Shown here piece by piece: positions 1 to 11,092 of a DNA stretch of 64,000 bases. The stretch covers positions 62,001 through 126,000 of the forward strand of contig NZ_LBIC01000007.1 of assembly GCF_001005725.1 (NCBI RefSeq), read 5' to 3'. The position numbers were made by a program, and so were the translations under genes. The notes below the pieces were generated by a model. The model saw nothing but the letters and a program-made list of their open reading frames with translations, had not been told where the DNA came from and ran no database searches. Position 1 is the first letter of the stretch, and every line of letters starts with the position of its first letter. The stretch comes from Sphingobium chungbukense (GTDB lineage: Bacteria; Pseudomonadota; Alphaproteobacteria; Sphingomonadales; Sphingomonadaceae).

Positions 1-97
1 GATCCAGGCTCGGCTCTCTTTTCGGGAATGTGCGGCCAAGGACAAGTGGGGGCCTGGGTCAAGTCCGCAGCGGCCAGTTCAAGACATTACCGTTCCC

Positions 98-124
98 GTC
101 ACCCCGGGCTTGAGCCGGGGTGAC
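98..124. repeat. Palindromic intergenic hairpin repeat, copy 1
   Basis: A perfect 10-bp stem (GTCACCCCGG / CCGGGGTGAC) with a 7-base loop lies just downstream of the DUF1467 gene, which is transcribed toward it. A closely related but imperfect copy is at 61555-61580, so this is a dispersed repeat rather than only a terminator. There is no T tract on either side. Confidence 0.6.
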
Positions 125-154
125 GAGTGGAGCATTTCCGCTCACCACCCGCAA

Positions 155-415
155 TCAGCCGATATGCGTCCACCGCTCCAGCGTGACCCATCCTTCGACA
201 TAATTGGCGTAATATATCCCGAACAAGGCCGCAGACAGAAGCGTCGCGCGGAACGCAACCACCCCTGGCCGGAAGTTGCTCGGCGCGCTGTCCGCCTGCC
301 CCTTCAGCAACGCTTCACCCGTTTCGTCGGGCGTGCGGATGCCGAAGGGCAAGACGACAAACGCGCTGATCACCCAGAACAGCACATAGATGGCGAAGAT
401 GGCGTACCAGTTCAT
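155..415 (-). CDS. DUF1467 family small membrane protein
   Basis: An 86-residue protein with two hydrophobic segments (about residues 3-23 and 55-72), recognised as the DUF1467 family found next to complex I and RNase J genes in alphaproteobacteria. Its molecular function is unknown. It is the last gene of the long minus-strand run nuoA-N, birA, coaX, rnj, and starts 11 bases after the rnj stop codon, so it is probably cotranscribed. The family call comes from sequence resemblance and context; no catalytic motif is visible. Confidence 0.8.
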   Translation of the reverse strand: MNWYAIFAIYVLFWVISAFVVLPFGIRTPDETGEALLKGQADSAPSNFRPGVVAFRATLLSAALFGIYYANYVEGWVTLERWTHIG

Positions 416-426
416 GAGCGTCAGGC

Positions 427-2064
427 TTAGGCGCGAATGAGCAGCACGTCTACTACCGGCTTCTTGCCCGTCCAGCGCGTCGCCGTGCGCCGCACCGCCA
501 GACGCACCCGTTCGCGCAAGGCGTCCTCCTCCTGCGATCCCTTGGCGACCGCGCCGGCCGCTTCTTCCGCGGCCTCTTCCAGAAAGGCCGCTTTGTCTTC
601 CTCCACCGGAACGCCCTGCGTCCGCAAGGCGGGCGTCCCAATAACCCGTCCCTTGCCGTCCAGCGCCACGGCAACGCTGATCTGGCCGTGCAGGGAGACC
701 TTCCGCCGCTCATTCATGGTCGAACCGTCCGACGGCAGGATGACATCGCCATCCAGCACCAGACGCCCGGTCGCTTCATGACCAATAATCTCCGGCCCGT
801 TCGGCGCCAGCCGCAGCACATCGCCATTGGACTGCACGACCGCGCTCGGCACGCCGCTCGACAGGCCCAGCCGCGCCTGTTCGGCCATATGCCGCCGCTC
901 ACCATGGACCGGCAGCAGGATCTGCGGCCGCACCCAGCGATACATGGACTCCAGTTCGGGACGCCCCGGATGGCCCGACACATGGACCTCCGCCTGGCGA
1001 TCCGTCACCATCAGCACGCCCTTGGCCGCCAGCGCGTTCTGGATACGGCCGATGGCGATCTCATTGCCCGGAATCTGCTTGGAGGAGAAGACGACCAGAT
1101 CACCCTCGTCCAGCTTGATCGGATGGCTGTCGAAGGCGATGCGGGAGAGCGCGGCCCGCGCCTCCCCCTGCCCGCCTGTGGCGATGATCATCACCTCGTT
1201 GTGCGGGAGCGCCATGACATCGTCCCAATCGACGGTCGGTGGGAAATCCCTGAGGTAACCCGCCGTCCGCGCCGTCGAAATGATCCGGTCGAGCGACCGC
1301 CCCGCCACGCAGAGCTTGCGCCCCATGGCGTTGGCGACCTCGCCCAGCGTTTGCAACCGCGCTGCGTTGGAAGCGAAGGTCGTGACCAGCACGCGCCCCT
1401 TGGCGCCCTTGATCGTCTCCATCAGCCCTTGACGAACATCGCCCTCGGAACCACTGGCCTCGGCATTGAAGACATTGGTGCTGTCGCAGACCAGCGCCAG
1501 CACGCCTTCGTCCCCGATCGCGGTCAGTTCTTCGGGCGTGGAGGGCTGGCCGAGCAGCGGGGTCTCATCGAGCTTCCAATCGCCGGTATGGAAAACCTTG
1601 CCATAAGGCGTGTCGATCAGCACCGCATTGCCTTCGGGGATCGAATGGGCGAGCGGCACATAGCGGAAGCCGAACGGCCCCAGCGCGAAACTGCCCTCAT
1701 TGTCGATGACGTTCAGCTCGACCTCTTGGGTGAGCCCCTCCTCTTCCAGCTTCAGCCGGATCAGCCCCGCGGTGAAGGGCGTCGCATAAAGCGGCACGCC
1801 AAGGTCAGCGGCGAGATAGGGAATAGCGCCGATATGGTCCTCATGCCCATGGGTCAGGACGATGCCGAGCAGGTCGTCCTTGCGTTCCTCGATAAAGGCA
1901 AGGTCCGGCAGCACCAGCTCCACGCCGGGATAGGCCGGATCGGCAAAGGTCAGGCCCAGATCGACCATCACCCATTTGCCCTGGCAACCGTAGAGATTGA
2001 CATTCATGCCGATCTCCCCCGACCCGCCAAGGGCCAGGAAGATCAACTCATTTCCAGGTGTCAT
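427..2064 (-). CDS. rnj: Ribonuclease J
   Basis: A 545-residue metallo-beta-lactamase/beta-CASP ribonuclease, the usual length for RNase J. The metal-binding HxHxDH motif is at residues 72-77 (THGHEDH), and the beta-CASP region follows with the conserved SGHPGRPE and PVHGE segments near residues 365-390. It acts in RNA processing and 5' to 3' decay in the cytoplasm. Its ATG overlaps the coaX stop codon by one base (TAATG), so translation is probably coupled. In alphaproteobacteria this gene commonly sits downstream of nuoN-birA-coaX, as here. Confidence 0.93.
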   Translation of the reverse strand: MTPGNELIFLALGGSGEIGMNVNLYGCQGKWVMVDLGLTFADPAYPGVELVLPDLAFIEERKDDLLGIVLTHGHEDHIGAIPYLAADLGVPLYATPFTAGLIRLKLEEEGLTQEVELNVIDNEGSFALGPFGFRYVPLAHSIPEGNAVLIDTPYGKVFHTGDWKLDETPLLGQPSTPEELTAIGDEGVLALVCDSTNVFNAEASGSEGDVRQGLMETIKGAKGRVLVTTFASNAARLQTLGEVANAMGRKLCVAGRSLDRIISTARTAGYLRDFPPTVDWDDVMALPHNEVMIIATGGQGEARAALSRIAFDSHPIKLDEGDLVVFSSKQIPGNEIAIGRIQNALAAKGVLMVTDRQAEVHVSGHPGRPELESMYRWVRPQILLPVHGERRHMAEQARLGLSSGVPSAVVQSNGDVLRLAPNGPEIIGHEATGRLVLDGDVILPSDGSTMNERRKVSLHGQISVAVALDGKGRVIGTPALRTQGVPVEEDKAAFLEEAAEEAAGAVAKGSQEEDALRERVRLAVRRTATRWTGKKPVVDVLLIRA

Positions 2065-2843
2065 TATGGTTTCAAACTCCGTTCATGCAGCAGTGCGAGG
2101 CCCAGGATCGTGAGATCGGGCGCGATCGCATCGAAAATATCGCTATTGTCATCAAAGAGGACCGCCAGGCCCCCCGTCGAAATCACCTTGGCTGGACGGC
2201 CGATTTCAGCCCGCATCCGGGCAACCAATCCCTCCATCATCGCCACATAGCCCCAGAATACGCCGATATGCATCTGCGCTTCGGTGGTGCGACCGATAAC
2301 CGACCGGTTCTCCGGTGGCGCGATCGCGATCTTGGGCAGTTTCGCCGCCGCCGCCACCAGCGCATCCAGCGACAGGTTGATGCCCGGCGCGATGATGCCG
2401 CCCTTGTACGCGCCGTGATAGTCGATCACGTCGAAGGTGGTCGCGGTACCGAAATCGATGACGATGAGGTCGCCCTGGTAGAGATGGTGGGCGGCGATGG
2501 CATTTACAACCCGGTCCGCACCGACCGAGGCCGGTTCGGCGACATCGAGTTCGATCCCCCACTCCACCGGCGCCTGCCCGGCGACCAGAGCGGTCGTCTT
2601 GAAATATTTCTCGGCCAGCACCTGAAGATTATGCAGCGCGCGTGGCACCACAGTGGCGATGATGACCGCCTCCACATCCGCGATCTTGTACCCTTCCAGC
2701 ATCAAAAGCTGGTTCAGCCACACCGCATATTCGTCGGCGGTGCGCCGGGGATCGGTGGCAATCCGCCAGCGGGCGCGGATTTCCCGCCCCTCAAGCAGTG
2801 CAAAAACCACATTGGTGTTACCCGCGTCGATCGCGAGAAGCAT
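2064..2843 (-). CDS. coaX: Type III pantothenate kinase
   Basis: Phosphorylates pantothenate in the first step of coenzyme A synthesis. The ATG at 2843 gives a 259-residue protein beginning [11 protein letters not shown], with the family's N-terminal phosphate-binding DxGNTN motif, then GADRVVNA (about residue 100) and DFGTATTFD (about residue 125). A GTG 51 bases upstream would add an unconserved extension inside birA, so I prefer 2843. The stop overlaps the rnj start by one base. Type III kinases are feedback-resistant and need a monovalent cation (family knowledge). Confidence 0.93.
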   Translation of the reverse strand: MLLAIDAGNTNVVFALLEGREIRARWRIATDPRRTADEYAVWLNQLLMLEGYKIADVEAVIIATVVPRALHNLQVLAEKYFKTTALVAGQAPVEWGIELDVAEPASVGADRVVNAIAAHHLYQGDLIVIDFGTATTFDVIDYHGAYKGGIIAPGINLSLDALVAAAAKLPKIAIAPPENRSVIGRTTEAQMHIGVFWGYVAMMEGLVARMRAEIGRPAKVISTGGLAVLFDDNSDIFDAIAPDLTILGLALLHERSLKP

Positions 2844-2859
2844 GGCCCGTCCCCGGATG

Positions 2860-3567
2860 TCAGATAAGAAGGATGTCGCCGGCATGAATGGCACGGCTCT
2901 GCCCGTTCGCCAAGCGCAGGATCAGCATGCCGTGCCGGTCGAGCGTGTCGAACATGCCCTCCACCGTCTCGCCATCAGGCTGCACCACACGCATCGGCGT
3001 CCCCGTGGGGTGGGCGTTCAGCAACCAGTGCGTCCGCACCGGGTCCAGCCCCTGCGCCCGCCAGATCGCCAGCCAATGCGCGAACAGTTCGGCCAACCGG
3101 GCCTGCAAGGCCGCTGCATCGGCATCCAGCGCGCCTTGCGCGAACAGGCTCGTCGCCGGCCGGTCGAGCCCCGTCGGATGCCCCGTCACATTGATGCCGA
3201 TGCCCGCGACGATGGCGTCCCCGGTCCGCTCCAGCAAGATACCGGCGATCTTGGCGCCGTCGACCAGGACATCATTGGGCCATTTGATCCGCGCCTGCCC
3301 CGCACAGAGCGGCGCCACCAGCGCATGCACCGCATTGGCCGCCACCAGCGCCAGCGTATGCGGCAACGGATCGCCGTCACGCAGGCGGATCACCGTCGAA
3401 CAATAGAGATTGCCGTCGGGGCTTTCCCAATTGCGCCCCAACCGTCCGCGGCCTCCGGTCTGCCGTCCCGCACGCAGCCAGCAACCCTCTGCAACGCCCT
3501 GCTCCACCAACGCCAGCATGTCGGCATTGGTGGAGCCAGTCTCCTCAACGAAGCGAAGATCGGTCAG
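2860..3567 (-). CDS. birA: Biotin--[acetyl-CoA-carboxylase] ligase, probable CTG start
   Basis: Attaches biotin to the carrier protein of acetyl-CoA carboxylase. Substrate motifs [10 protein letters not shown] and KWPNDVLV are present, and there is no N-terminal DNA-binding domain, so this is a monofunctional ligase. The first ATG (3519) would cut off the conserved ETGSTNAD segment that binds biotin. That segment is encoded just upstream, and no ATG, GTG or TTG precedes it in frame. The best candidate start is CTG at 3567, overlapping the nuoN stop as CTGA and giving 235 residues. The start is inference; the ligase call is firm. Confidence 0.85.
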   Translation of the reverse strand: MTDLRFVEETGSTNADMLALVEQGVAEGCWLRAGRQTGGRGRLGRNWESPDGNLYCSTVIRLRDGDPLPHTLALVAANAVHALVAPLCAGQARIKWPNDVLVDGAKIAGILLERTGDAIVAGIGINVTGHPTGLDRPATSLFAQGALDADAAALQARLAELFAHWLAIWRAQGLDPVRTHWLLNAHPTGTPMRVVQPDGETVEGMFDTLDRHGMLILRLANGQSRAIHAGDILLI

Positions 3568-5000
3568 AACAGCGCCGCCGCTGCCGCCGCGCTCGCCTTG
3601 TCGAGCATCGGGTTGAGCAGATAGCCGAAGACGATCACCACGGCGCAGGCCGTCAGGATGACATTTTCGACCGCTCCGCCGCGCGCTTCATAGGCGTCGG
3701 CCGGTTCGTCGAAATACATCGTCTTGATGACCTTCAGATAATAGAAGGCGCCGATCACCGATGCCGCGATGCCGAAGGCCGCCAGAGCCGTCAGGCCCGC
3801 CGCCACCGCCGCATCGAACACCAGGAACTTCGCCCAGAAGCCGAAGAGCGGTGGGATACCGGCCATGGAGAACATGAAGATCGCCAGCGCCGCCGCCAGA
3901 CCCTTGCGCGAACGCGACAGGCCGGCAAGGCTCGCGATCGTCTCGACCGGCTTGCCATCGGCATCGCGCATCTGGAGGATGCAGGCGAAGGCACCGATGG
4001 TCATCACGACATAGATCGCCATATAGCTCATCGTCGCCGCCGCGCCCGCAGGCGTACCGGCGGCCAGGCCGATCAGCGCGAAGCCGACATTGTTGATCGA
4101 CGAATAGGCCATCAGGCGCTTGATGTTCGTCTGGCCGATAGCCGCGACCGCGCCGAAGAGGATCGAGGCCAAGGCCACGAAGATCACGATCTGCTGCCAG
4201 TCCAGCCCCGCCGGCCCCAGCGCCTCGATCGCCACGCGGACGATCAGGCCCATCGCCGCGACCTTGGGCGCGCTGGCGAAGAAGGTCGTGACCGGGGTTG
4301 GCGCGCCTTCATAGACGTCGGGGGTCCACATGTGGAAAGGAACGGCGCTGATCTTGAACGCAAGCCCCGCCAGCACGAACACCAGGCCGAACAGCTCGCC
4401 CTTCGACACGCCGTCGCCCAGCGCGACCGCAATGCCGTCGAACGAGGTGCTGCCTGTGAAGCCGTAGAGCAATGCGGTGCCATAGAGCAGGATGCCGCTC
4501 GCCAGCGAACCCAGCACGAAATATTTGAGGCCGGCTTCGGACGACCGTTCGTCCTGCCGCATGAAGCTCGCCAGCACATAGGAGGCCAGGCTGTTCATTT
4601 CGAGGCCGACATAGAGCGTCAGCATGTCGCCCGCCGACACCATCATCCCCATGCCGATCGCGGCGAAGAGGATCAGCACCGGATATTCCGGACGCGGCAC
4701 GCCGCCGACCGCGAAATAACGCGGAGCAAGCAGGATCGCCGCCGCCGCCGCGCCATAGATCAACGCCTTGGCGAAGACCGAGAAAGCGTCGGCCTTGACC
4801 AGCCCGTCAAAGGCCACCGGCCCATGGGCCAGCGAGCAGGACAGCGAAACGCCCGCGACGATGAGGGTCAGGACCGACAGCCAGTTGACCACCCGCGCCG
4901 ATTTGTCGCCGCCATAGGCTGCGATCAGCATCAGGATCAGGCCACCGGCCGTCAGCACCAGCTCCGGCAGGACTGCCAGAAGGGAAGCGGAATCAATCAT
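3564..5000 (-). CDS. nuoN: NADH-quinone oxidoreductase subunit N
   Basis: A 478-residue antiporter-like membrane subunit of the complex I proton-pumping arm, with about 14 hydrophobic helices and the conserved MKKL-type segment NIKRLMAYSSINN near the middle. It belongs to the Mrp antiporter-like family with NuoL and NuoM. Last nuo gene of the operon; its start overlaps the nuoM stop by one base (TGATG), and its stop overlaps the proposed birA start. Confidence 0.95.
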   Translation of the reverse strand: MIDSASLLAVLPELVLTAGGLILMLIAAYGGDKSARVVNWLSVLTLIVAGVSLSCSLAHGPVAFDGLVKADAFSVFAKALIYGAAAAAILLAPRYFAVGGVPRPEYPVLILFAAIGMGMMVSAGDMLTLYVGLEMNSLASYVLASFMRQDERSSEAGLKYFVLGSLASGILLYGTALLYGFTGSTSFDGIAVALGDGVSKGELFGLVFVLAGLAFKISAVPFHMWTPDVYEGAPTPVTTFFASAPKVAAMGLIVRVAIEALGPAGLDWQQIVIFVALASILFGAVAAIGQTNIKRLMAYSSINNVGFALIGLAAGTPAGAAATMSYMAIYVVMTIGAFACILQMRDADGKPVETIASLAGLSRSRKGLAAALAIFMFSMAGIPPLFGFWAKFLVFDAAVAAGLTALAAFGIAASVIGAFYYLKVIKTMYFDEPADAYEARGGAVENVILTACAVVIVFGYLLNPMLDKASAAAAAALF

Positions 5001-6571
5001 CAGTGCGCCTCCCCCGACGCTTCTTCATGGGACATTGCGGATGCTTCTTCATGATGGGCTTCCGCGGCCGGGATGGCCGGACCCATCTTGATCTTGGAAT
5101 CACCCGCCGGAGCGGCGGAGGCGAGGCGCGCTTCCAGCGCGCGGATGTCGGAACGCATGGGGCTGAGGAAACTCTCGGGATAGATGCCCATCCACAGCAC
5201 CGCCGCAGCGATCGGCGCCAGCAGCCAGACTTCGCGCATCGACAGGTCGGGCATGGCCGCCGCGTCGGCATTCTTCTGGTCGCCATAGCAGATGCGGCGA
5301 TAGAGATAGAGCATATAGGCCGCGCCCAGGATGATGCCCGTGGTGCAGACCAGCGCCACCCAGCTCGACGCCTGGTAGATGCCCATCAGCGACAGGAATT
5401 CCCCGACGAAGTTGCTGGTGCCCGGCAGGCCGACCGACGCCATGGTGAACAGCATGAACAGCACCGCATATTTGGGCATGTTGATGCTGAGGCCGCCATA
5501 ACGGGCGATCTCGCGAGTGTGCAGGCGGTCATAGATGACGCCGACGCACAGGAACAGCGCGCCCGACACCAGACCATGGCCCAGCATCACCATCATCGCG
5601 CCTTCGATGCCCGCCTGGTTGAAGGCGAACAGGCCGACGGTGACGATCGCCATATGCGCGACCGACGAATAGGCGATCAGCTTCTTCATGTCCGACTGAA
5701 CCAGCGCGACGAGGCTGGTATAGACCACCGCGACCATCGACAGGCCCCAGACCAGCGGCGCGAGCTGCGCCGAGGCTTCCGGGAACATCGGCAGCGAGAA
5801 GCGGATGAAGCCGTAACCGCCCATCTTCAGCAGCACGCCCGCCAGAATGACCGAACCGGCCGTCGGCGCCTGAACGTGCGCGTCGGGTAGCCAGGTATGG
5901 ACCGGCCACATCGGCATCTTCACCGCGAAGCTGGCGAAGAAAGCGAGCCACAGCCAGATCTGGATCTTGGGATCGAAGTTGTACGCCATGAGCGTCGGGA
6001 TGTCGGTCGTGCCCGCGTCATGCACCATCCACATCATCGCGATCAGCATCAGGACCGAGCCGAGCAGCGTGTAGAGGAAGAATTTGTACGAAGCGTAGAT
6101 GCGATCCGCACCACCCCAGATGCCGATGATCAGGTACATCGGGATCAGGCCGGCTTCGAACATGATGTAGAAAAGGTAGAGATCCTGCGCCGTGAAGACG
6201 CCGATCATCAGCACCTCCATGAACAGGAAGGCCGCCATATATTCGCCGACGCGCTTTTCGATCGCCAGCCAGCTCGCCCCGATGCAGATCGGCATCAGGA
6301 AAACGGTCAGCATGATCAGCATCAGCGCGATGCCGTCGATGCCGAGCGCCCAGGCGAAACGGCCGAAGATCGGCGCATATTCCTGGAACTGCCACTGGGC
6401 AGCGGTGCCCGACTGGTCGAAATGCGCCCAGAGCACGACGCCCAGCACCAGATCGACCAGCGTCGCCACCAGCGCGATCATGCGCGCCTGGGCAGCGCCC
6501 GAGTAGAGACAGGCGATGGCCCCCGCCATCGGCACTGCCATCATCAGGGAAAGGATGGGGAAGCCGTCCAT
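5000..6571 (-). CDS. nuoM: NADH-quinone oxidoreductase subunit M
   Basis: A 523-residue antiporter-like proton-pumping subunit. Hallmarks are [17 protein letters not shown], the [19 protein letters not shown] segment and the [13 protein letters not shown] segment. Multiple transmembrane helices span the whole length. The C-terminal 50 residues are polar and Glu/His-rich ([16 protein letters not shown]), beyond the usual family end. The ATG overlaps the nuoL stop (TAATG). Confidence 0.95.
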   Translation of the reverse strand: MDGFPILSLMMAVPMAGAIACLYSGAAQARMIALVATLVDLVLGVVLWAHFDQSGTAAQWQFQEYAPIFGRFAWALGIDGIALMLIMLTVFLMPICIGASWLAIEKRVGEYMAAFLFMEVLMIGVFTAQDLYLFYIMFEAGLIPMYLIIGIWGGADRIYASYKFFLYTLLGSVLMLIAMMWMVHDAGTTDIPTLMAYNFDPKIQIWLWLAFFASFAVKMPMWPVHTWLPDAHVQAPTAGSVILAGVLLKMGGYGFIRFSLPMFPEASAQLAPLVWGLSMVAVVYTSLVALVQSDMKKLIAYSSVAHMAIVTVGLFAFNQAGIEGAMMVMLGHGLVSGALFLCVGVIYDRLHTREIARYGGLSINMPKYAVLFMLFTMASVGLPGTSNFVGEFLSLMGIYQASSWVALVCTTGIILGAAYMLYLYRRICYGDQKNADAAAMPDLSMREVWLLAPIAAAVLWMGIYPESFLSPMRSDIRALEARLASAAPAGDSKIKMGPAIPAAEAHHEEASAMSHEEASGEAH

Positions 6572-8607
6572 TATCGTGTCATCGCCCAGGTTGCGGCCGC
6601 GGCGAGGCCAATCAGCATCACCAGCGCGTAAGTGTAGAGGTAGCCGGACTGAAGCCGACGGGTGACTTTGTTGCCCTGCACGACCAGCGCGGCCAGGCCG
6701 TTTGGCCCGAAGCGGTCGATGAAGCCCACATCACCGAACTTCCAGAAGAAGCGGCCGATGGCGAAGGCAGGCTTGACGAACAGGACGTTGTACAGCTCGT
6801 CGAAATACCATTTGTTGAGCAGGAACTGATAGAGAGCGCCGAAGGTGGCGACGAAGCGGCGCGGCCAGTCGGTGAACTTGAGATAGGCCAGCATGGCGAT
6901 CACGAGGCCGGTCAGCATCACCGTGAACGGACCGAACTTGACCCAGGTCGGCACTTCATGCGCCGCGTGCATCAGGTGGCTGTCGAACGCCAGAGCGCCC
7001 TTCCAGAACTCGATGCCCCCTTCCGGACCGATGAACTGGTCGTGGAAAGCGAAACCGGCGAACACCGCGCCCAGGCTCAGCACCACCAGCGGGATCAACA
7101 TGACCCAGGGGCTTTCATGCGGATGATAGCCCGCCGTGCCGGTCTGTGGGTGATCATGATGACCGTGGCCGTCATGCTCGGTCTCTTCCTCCGGCGTTTC
7201 ATGATGGCCGTGGACTGCGTGCTGGATATGCTCCGAAGCGGCCCAGCGCGGCTTGCCGAAGAAGGTCAGGAACACAAGGCGCCACGAATAGAAGCTGGTG
7301 AGCAAAGCCGCGAACACGCCGACCAGATAGGCGCCCACGCCCGCACCGCCCGAAGCATAGGCCGCTTCAAGGATGCCGTCCTTCGAATAGAAGCCGGCGA
7401 AACCGACGCCGACGAGCGGCAGGCCGACGCCCGTGATGGCCAGCGTACCCAGCGTCATCGTCCAGAAGGTGATCGGAATCTCCTTCCTCAAGCCGCCATA
7501 GTAGCGCATGTCCTGCTCATGGTGCATCGCATGGATGACCGAGCCGGCGCCCAGGAACAGCAGCGCCTTGAAGAAGGCATGGGTGAAGAGGTGGAACATC
7601 GCCGCGCCATAGGCGCCGACACCCGCCGCGAAGAACATGTAACCAAGCTGCGAACAGGTCGAATAGGCGATGACGCGCTTGATGTCGTTCTGCACCGTGC
7701 CCACGGTCGCCGCGAACAGGCAGGTCGCCGCGCCGATGATGGTGACGAAGTGCAGCGCCGTCGGGCTGACCTCGAACATCGGGGACAGGCGGCACACCAT
7801 GAACACGCCCGCCGTCACCATGGTCGCGGCGTGGATCAGCGCCGACACGGGGGTCGGGCCCTCCATCGCGTCCGGCAGCCAGGTGTGGAGGCCAAGCTGC
7901 GCCGACTTGCCCATCGCGCCGATGAACAGCAGCAGGCAAAGCACGGTCATGGTATCGAAACGATAGCCGAGGAAACCGATGGTCGAACCGGCCATGGACG
8001 GCGCGGCGGCGAGGATTTCCGGGATCGAGATGGTGTTGAACACCAGATAGGTGCCGAAAATACCCATCATGAAGCCAAGGTCGCCGACGCGGTTGACGAC
8101 GAACGCCTTGATCGCGGCGGCGTTTGCGCTCGGCTTACGGAACCAGAAGCCGATCAGCAGATAGGAGGCCAGACCGACGCCTTCCCAGCCGAAGAACATC
8201 TGCAACAGATTGTTCGCGGTCACGAGCATCAGCATCGCGAAGGTGAAGAGCGAGAGATAGGCGAAGAAGCGCGGCTGATCAGGCTCCTCCTCCATATAGC
8301 CCCATGAATAGAGGTGGACGAGGCTCGACACGCTGGTGATGACCACCAGCATGACCGCGGTCATGGTGTCGACGCGCAGCGCCCATTGGGCATCGAAGCT
8401 GCCCGACTGGATCCAGGTGAAGACCGGCGCCACATAAGGCTCGGCATGGCCGGTCACGAAAGCGAGGAAGATCGGCCAGCTCATGGCGCAGGAAGCAAAG
8501 AGCGCGCCGGTGGTGACGATCTTAGCCGGCAGCTTGCCAAGGGCCTTGTTGCCAAGACCGGCGATGGCAGCAGCCAGCAACGGGAGAAGGACGATAAGCT
8601 GGATCAT
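6571..8607 (-). CDS. nuoL: NADH-quinone oxidoreductase subunit L
   Basis: A 678-residue distal antiporter-like subunit of complex I. It carries the [15 protein letters not shown] and [20 protein letters not shown] signatures (about residues 141-155 and 241-260) and the [16 protein letters not shown] segment. The C terminus matches the lateral amphipathic helix plus final transmembrane helix seen in the family. A hydrophilic insertion at residues 459-497 contains 12 histidines plus many acidic residues. It lies 6 bases downstream of nuoK. Confidence 0.95.
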   Translation of the reverse strand: MIQLIVLLPLLAAAIAGLGNKALGKLPAKIVTTGALFASCAMSWPIFLAFVTGHAEPYVAPVFTWIQSGSFDAQWALRVDTMTAVMLVVITSVSSLVHLYSWGYMEEEPDQPRFFAYLSLFTFAMLMLVTANNLLQMFFGWEGVGLASYLLIGFWFRKPSANAAAIKAFVVNRVGDLGFMMGIFGTYLVFNTISIPEILAAAPSMAGSTIGFLGYRFDTMTVLCLLLFIGAMGKSAQLGLHTWLPDAMEGPTPVSALIHAATMVTAGVFMVCRLSPMFEVSPTALHFVTIIGAATCLFAATVGTVQNDIKRVIAYSTCSQLGYMFFAAGVGAYGAAMFHLFTHAFFKALLFLGAGSVIHAMHHEQDMRYYGGLRKEIPITFWTMTLGTLAITGVGLPLVGVGFAGFYSKDGILEAAYASGGAGVGAYLVGVFAALLTSFYSWRLVFLTFFGKPRWAASEHIQHAVHGHHETPEEETEHDGHGHHDHPQTGTAGYHPHESPWVMLIPLVVLSLGAVFAGFAFHDQFIGPEGGIEFWKGALAFDSHLMHAAHEVPTWVKFGPFTVMLTGLVIAMLAYLKFTDWPRRFVATFGALYQFLLNKWYFDELYNVLFVKPAFAIGRFFWKFGDVGFIDRFGPNGLAALVVQGNKVTRRLQSGYLYTYALVMLIGLAAAATWAMTR

Positions 8608-8613
8608 CGAGCT

Positions 8614-8919
8614 TTAGCCCTTCATCCGGTTGACATCGTCGACGGCGATGGTGCCGCGACCACGGAAGTAAATGACGAGGATGGCAAGGCCGATGGCCGC
8701 CTCACCCGCCGCGACGGTCAGCACGAACATGCTGAACACCTGGCCCACCAGATCGCCCAGATAGGCGCTGAAGGCGACGAGGTTGATGTTCACGCTGAGC
8801 AGGATCAGCTCGATCGCCATCAGGATGATGATGACATTCTTGCGATTGATGAAGATACCCAGCACGCCCATCACGAAGAGGATCGCGCTGACCACCATAT
8901 AATGCTGAAGGCCGATCAC
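8614..8919 (-). CDS. nuoK: NADH-quinone oxidoreductase subunit K
   Basis: A 101-residue, three-helix membrane subunit with a conserved glutamate in helix 2 ([13 protein letters not shown]), part of the proton-translocation path that links the quinone site to the antiporter subunits. The full family length is present. Its ATG overlaps the nuoJ stop by four bases (ATGA), the typical coupling in this operon. Confidence 0.95.
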   Translation of the reverse strand: MIGLQHYMVVSAILFVMGVLGIFINRKNVIIILMAIELILLSVNINLVAFSAYLGDLVGQVFSMFVLTVAAGEAAIGLAILVIYFRGRGTIAVDDVNRMKG

Positions 8920-9527
8920 AGCTCCACCCCCTGCCCGACTGGCTGATTGATGTTACGCACCGCATCCTGTGGACGGCGGCGGTTCTGCTTCGCGATATTC
9001 TGGCCCTTCACCCCGCCGCGCGAGCGATGGGTCAGCACGATGGCACCGATCATCGCAACCAGCAGGACGATGCCCGCGGCTTCGAACAGGAAGATGTAGC
9101 GGGTGTAGAGAAGCCCGCCGATCGCCTGGATGTTGGACAGTTCCGGGTTCACCGGCGCTGCGCGCTGCGCCAGTTCGATGGGACCGGCACTCCACAGGCC
9201 GATGCCCAGAACGATCTCGGCCAGCAGCACCAGGGCGATCAACATGCCGAAGGGCAAATAATCGACGAAACCGGCGCGCAGCTCGGCGAAATCGATGTCG
9301 AGCATCATGACGACGAACAGGAACAGCACGGCGACCGCGCCGACATAGACGATGACCAGAAGCATCGCGATGAATTCGGCGCCCAGCAGGACCATCAGCC
9401 CCGCCGCGTTGAAGAAGGCGAGGATCAGCCACAGCACCGAATGGACCGGATTGCGCGACAGGATCGTCAGCGCGCCGCTGCACACCACCAAGGTGGCGAA
9501 CAGGTAAAAGGCAAGCACGTGAATCAC
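8916..9527 (-). CDS. nuoJ: NADH-quinone oxidoreductase subunit J
   Basis: A 203-residue five-helix membrane subunit of complex I. The conserved [16 protein letters not shown] helix, which carries the pi-bulge in the family, lies near residues 61-76. The C-terminal 40 residues are polar and poorly conserved. The start is GTG at 9527; a possible purine-rich site (AGAGGA) is about 11 bases upstream. Located between nuoI and nuoK as in the canonical operon. Confidence 0.94.
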   Translation of the reverse strand: MIHVLAFYLFATLVVCSGALTILSRNPVHSVLWLILAFFNAAGLMVLLGAEFIAMLLVIVYVGAVAVLFLFVVMMLDIDFAELRAGFVDYLPFGMLIALVLLAEIVLGIGLWSAGPIELAQRAAPVNPELSNIQAIGGLLYTRYIFLFEAAGIVLLVAMIGAIVLTHRSRGGVKGQNIAKQNRRRPQDAVRNINQPVGQGVEL

Positions 9528-9560
9528 AGGATCATATATCCTCTTCGATCGGGTCGCGGC

Positions 9561-10046
9561 TTAACGATAGGGCGCATCGGCGGCAAGGTTCGCGGCGATC
9601 GCGCGCTCCCACTTGTCACCGTTCTCGAGGAGCTTGGCCTTGTCATAGATCAGCTCCTCGCGCGTTTCGGTTGCAAATTCGAAATTCGGACCTTCGACAA
9701 TTGCATCCACCGGGCAGGCTTCCTGGCAGAAGCCGCAATAGATGCACTTGGTCATGTCGATGTCGTAACGCGTCGTCCGGCGGCTACCGTCATCGCGCGG
9801 CTGCGCTTCGATGGTGATCGCCTGCGCCGGGCAGATCGCCTCGCACAGCTTGCACGCGATGCAGCGCTCTTCCCCGTTGGGATAGCGGCGCAGCGCATGT
9901 TCACCCCGGAACCGCGGTGAGATCGGGTTCTTCTCATAGGGATAGTTGATGGTCGCCTTGGGCTTGAAGAAATATTTCAAGGTCAGCCAATGCGCCTTCA
10001 CAAATTCCCAGAGGGTGAAGGACTTGACGTAATAGCCGAGGCTCAT
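9561..10046 (-). CDS. nuoI: NADH-quinone oxidoreductase subunit I
   Basis: A 161-residue ferredoxin-like subunit holding two [4Fe-4S] clusters (N6a and N6b), which pass electrons toward the quinone site. Both CxxCxxCxxxCP motifs are intact: Cys62/65/68/72 ([12 protein letters not shown]) and Cys101/104/107/111 ([12 protein letters not shown]). The ATG overlaps the nuoH stop by four bases (ATGA). Confidence 0.95.
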   Translation of the reverse strand: MSLGYYVKSFTLWEFVKAHWLTLKYFFKPKATINYPYEKNPISPRFRGEHALRRYPNGEERCIACKLCEAICPAQAITIEAQPRDDGSRRTTRYDIDMTKCIYCGFCQEACPVDAIVEGPNFEFATETREELIYDKAKLLENGDKWERAIAANLAADAPYR

Positions 10047-11092
10047 TGAGCGCCTCCGTAACGCGTGAACATGAGGAAGCCCGAAACCAGGAAGACGAAC
10101 AGCAGCGAGGTCGGCAGGAAGATCTTCCAGCCCAGCCGCATCAACTGGTCATAACGGTAGCGGGGCACCGTCGCCTTCACCCAAGAGAAGACGAAGAAGA
10201 AGAACAGGATCTTGGCGAACAGCCAGAGGATACCCGGCACATAATAGAGCGGTGCCCAGTCGATCGGAGGCAGATAGCCGCCCCAGAACAGAATGGCGTT
10301 CAGCGCGCACATCAAGATGACGTTCGCATATTCGCCGAGCCAGTAGAGCGCGAAGGCCATGGACGAATATTCGGTCTGATACCCCGCGACGAGTTCCGAT
10401 TCCGCTTCGGTGAGGTCGAAGGGCGGGCGCGCCGTTTCCGCCATGGCGGAGATCAGGAACATGATCGCCATCGGGAAAAGCAGCGGGTTGAAGCCGTTGC
10501 CGTTGAGGAAGCCGTAATAACCCTTCTGGCTCTCCACGATCGTCGTCAGGTTGAAGCTGCCGGCCCAAAGCACGACGCAGACCAGAATGAAGCCGATCGA
10601 GACTTCGTAGCTGATCATCTGCGCGCTGGCACGGATCGCCGAATAGAAGGGATATTTGGAGTTGGACGCCCAGCCCGCCAGCACCACGCCATAAACGCCG
10701 AGCGAGCTGATCGCGAGGATGTAGAGCAGGCCGACATTGATGTTCGCCAGCACCACGCCCACCTGAAAGGGCACCACGGCCCAGGCCATCAGCGCGACGG
10801 TGAAGGTGATGATCGGCGCGATCAGGAAGAGCGTGCGGTTGGCAGCCGACGGGATGATCGTTTCCTGAAGGAAGACCTTCAAACCGTCCGCGAAGGACTG
10901 GAGCAGACCGAAGGGGCCAACGACGTTCGGGCCGCGGCGCAGCGCCATCGCCGCCCAGATCTTGCGGTCGGCATAGATGATCATGGCGACCGCCAGCATC
11001 ACCGGCAGCGCGATCAGCAAGATGCCGACGATCGTCGAAAGCAGCCACGCGCCTTCGAAGGGCAGGCCGAGATTTTGGAAGAAAGCGGTCAC
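10043..11092 (-). CDS. nuoH: NADH-quinone oxidoreductase subunit H
   Basis: A membrane subunit that forms the quinone-binding chamber with NuoB and NuoD. It has eight or so transmembrane helices and the conserved [12 protein letters not shown] and [19 protein letters not shown] segments, the latter lining the quinone site. I choose the GTG at 11092, which overlaps the nuoG stop as GTGA and gives 349 residues. A longer version from 11140 would only add out-of-frame nuoG sequence. Confidence 0.94.
   Translation of the reverse strand: MTAFFQNLGLPFEGAWLLSTIVGILLIALPVMLAVAMIIYADRKIWAAMALRRGPNVVGPFGLLQSFADGLKVFLQETIIPSAANRTLFLIAPIITFTVALMAWAVVPFQVGVVLANINVGLLYILAISSLGVYGVVLAGWASNSKYPFYSAIRASAQMISYEVSIGFILVCVVLWAGSFNLTTIVESQKGYYGFLNGNGFNPLLFPMAIMFLISAMAETARPPFDLTEAESELVAGYQTEYSSMAFALYWLGEYANVILMCALNAILFWGGYLPPIDWAPLYYVPGILWLFAKILFFFFVFSWVKATVPRYRYDQLMRLGWKIFLPTSLLFVFLVSGFLMFTRYGGAQ

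Noticed and set aside
688..2250. A 520-codon plus-strand open frame opposite RNase J
   Set aside because: Antisense shadow of a clear RNase J gene; such long antisense frames are common in high-GC DNA here (also opposite nuoG, tamB and ligD).
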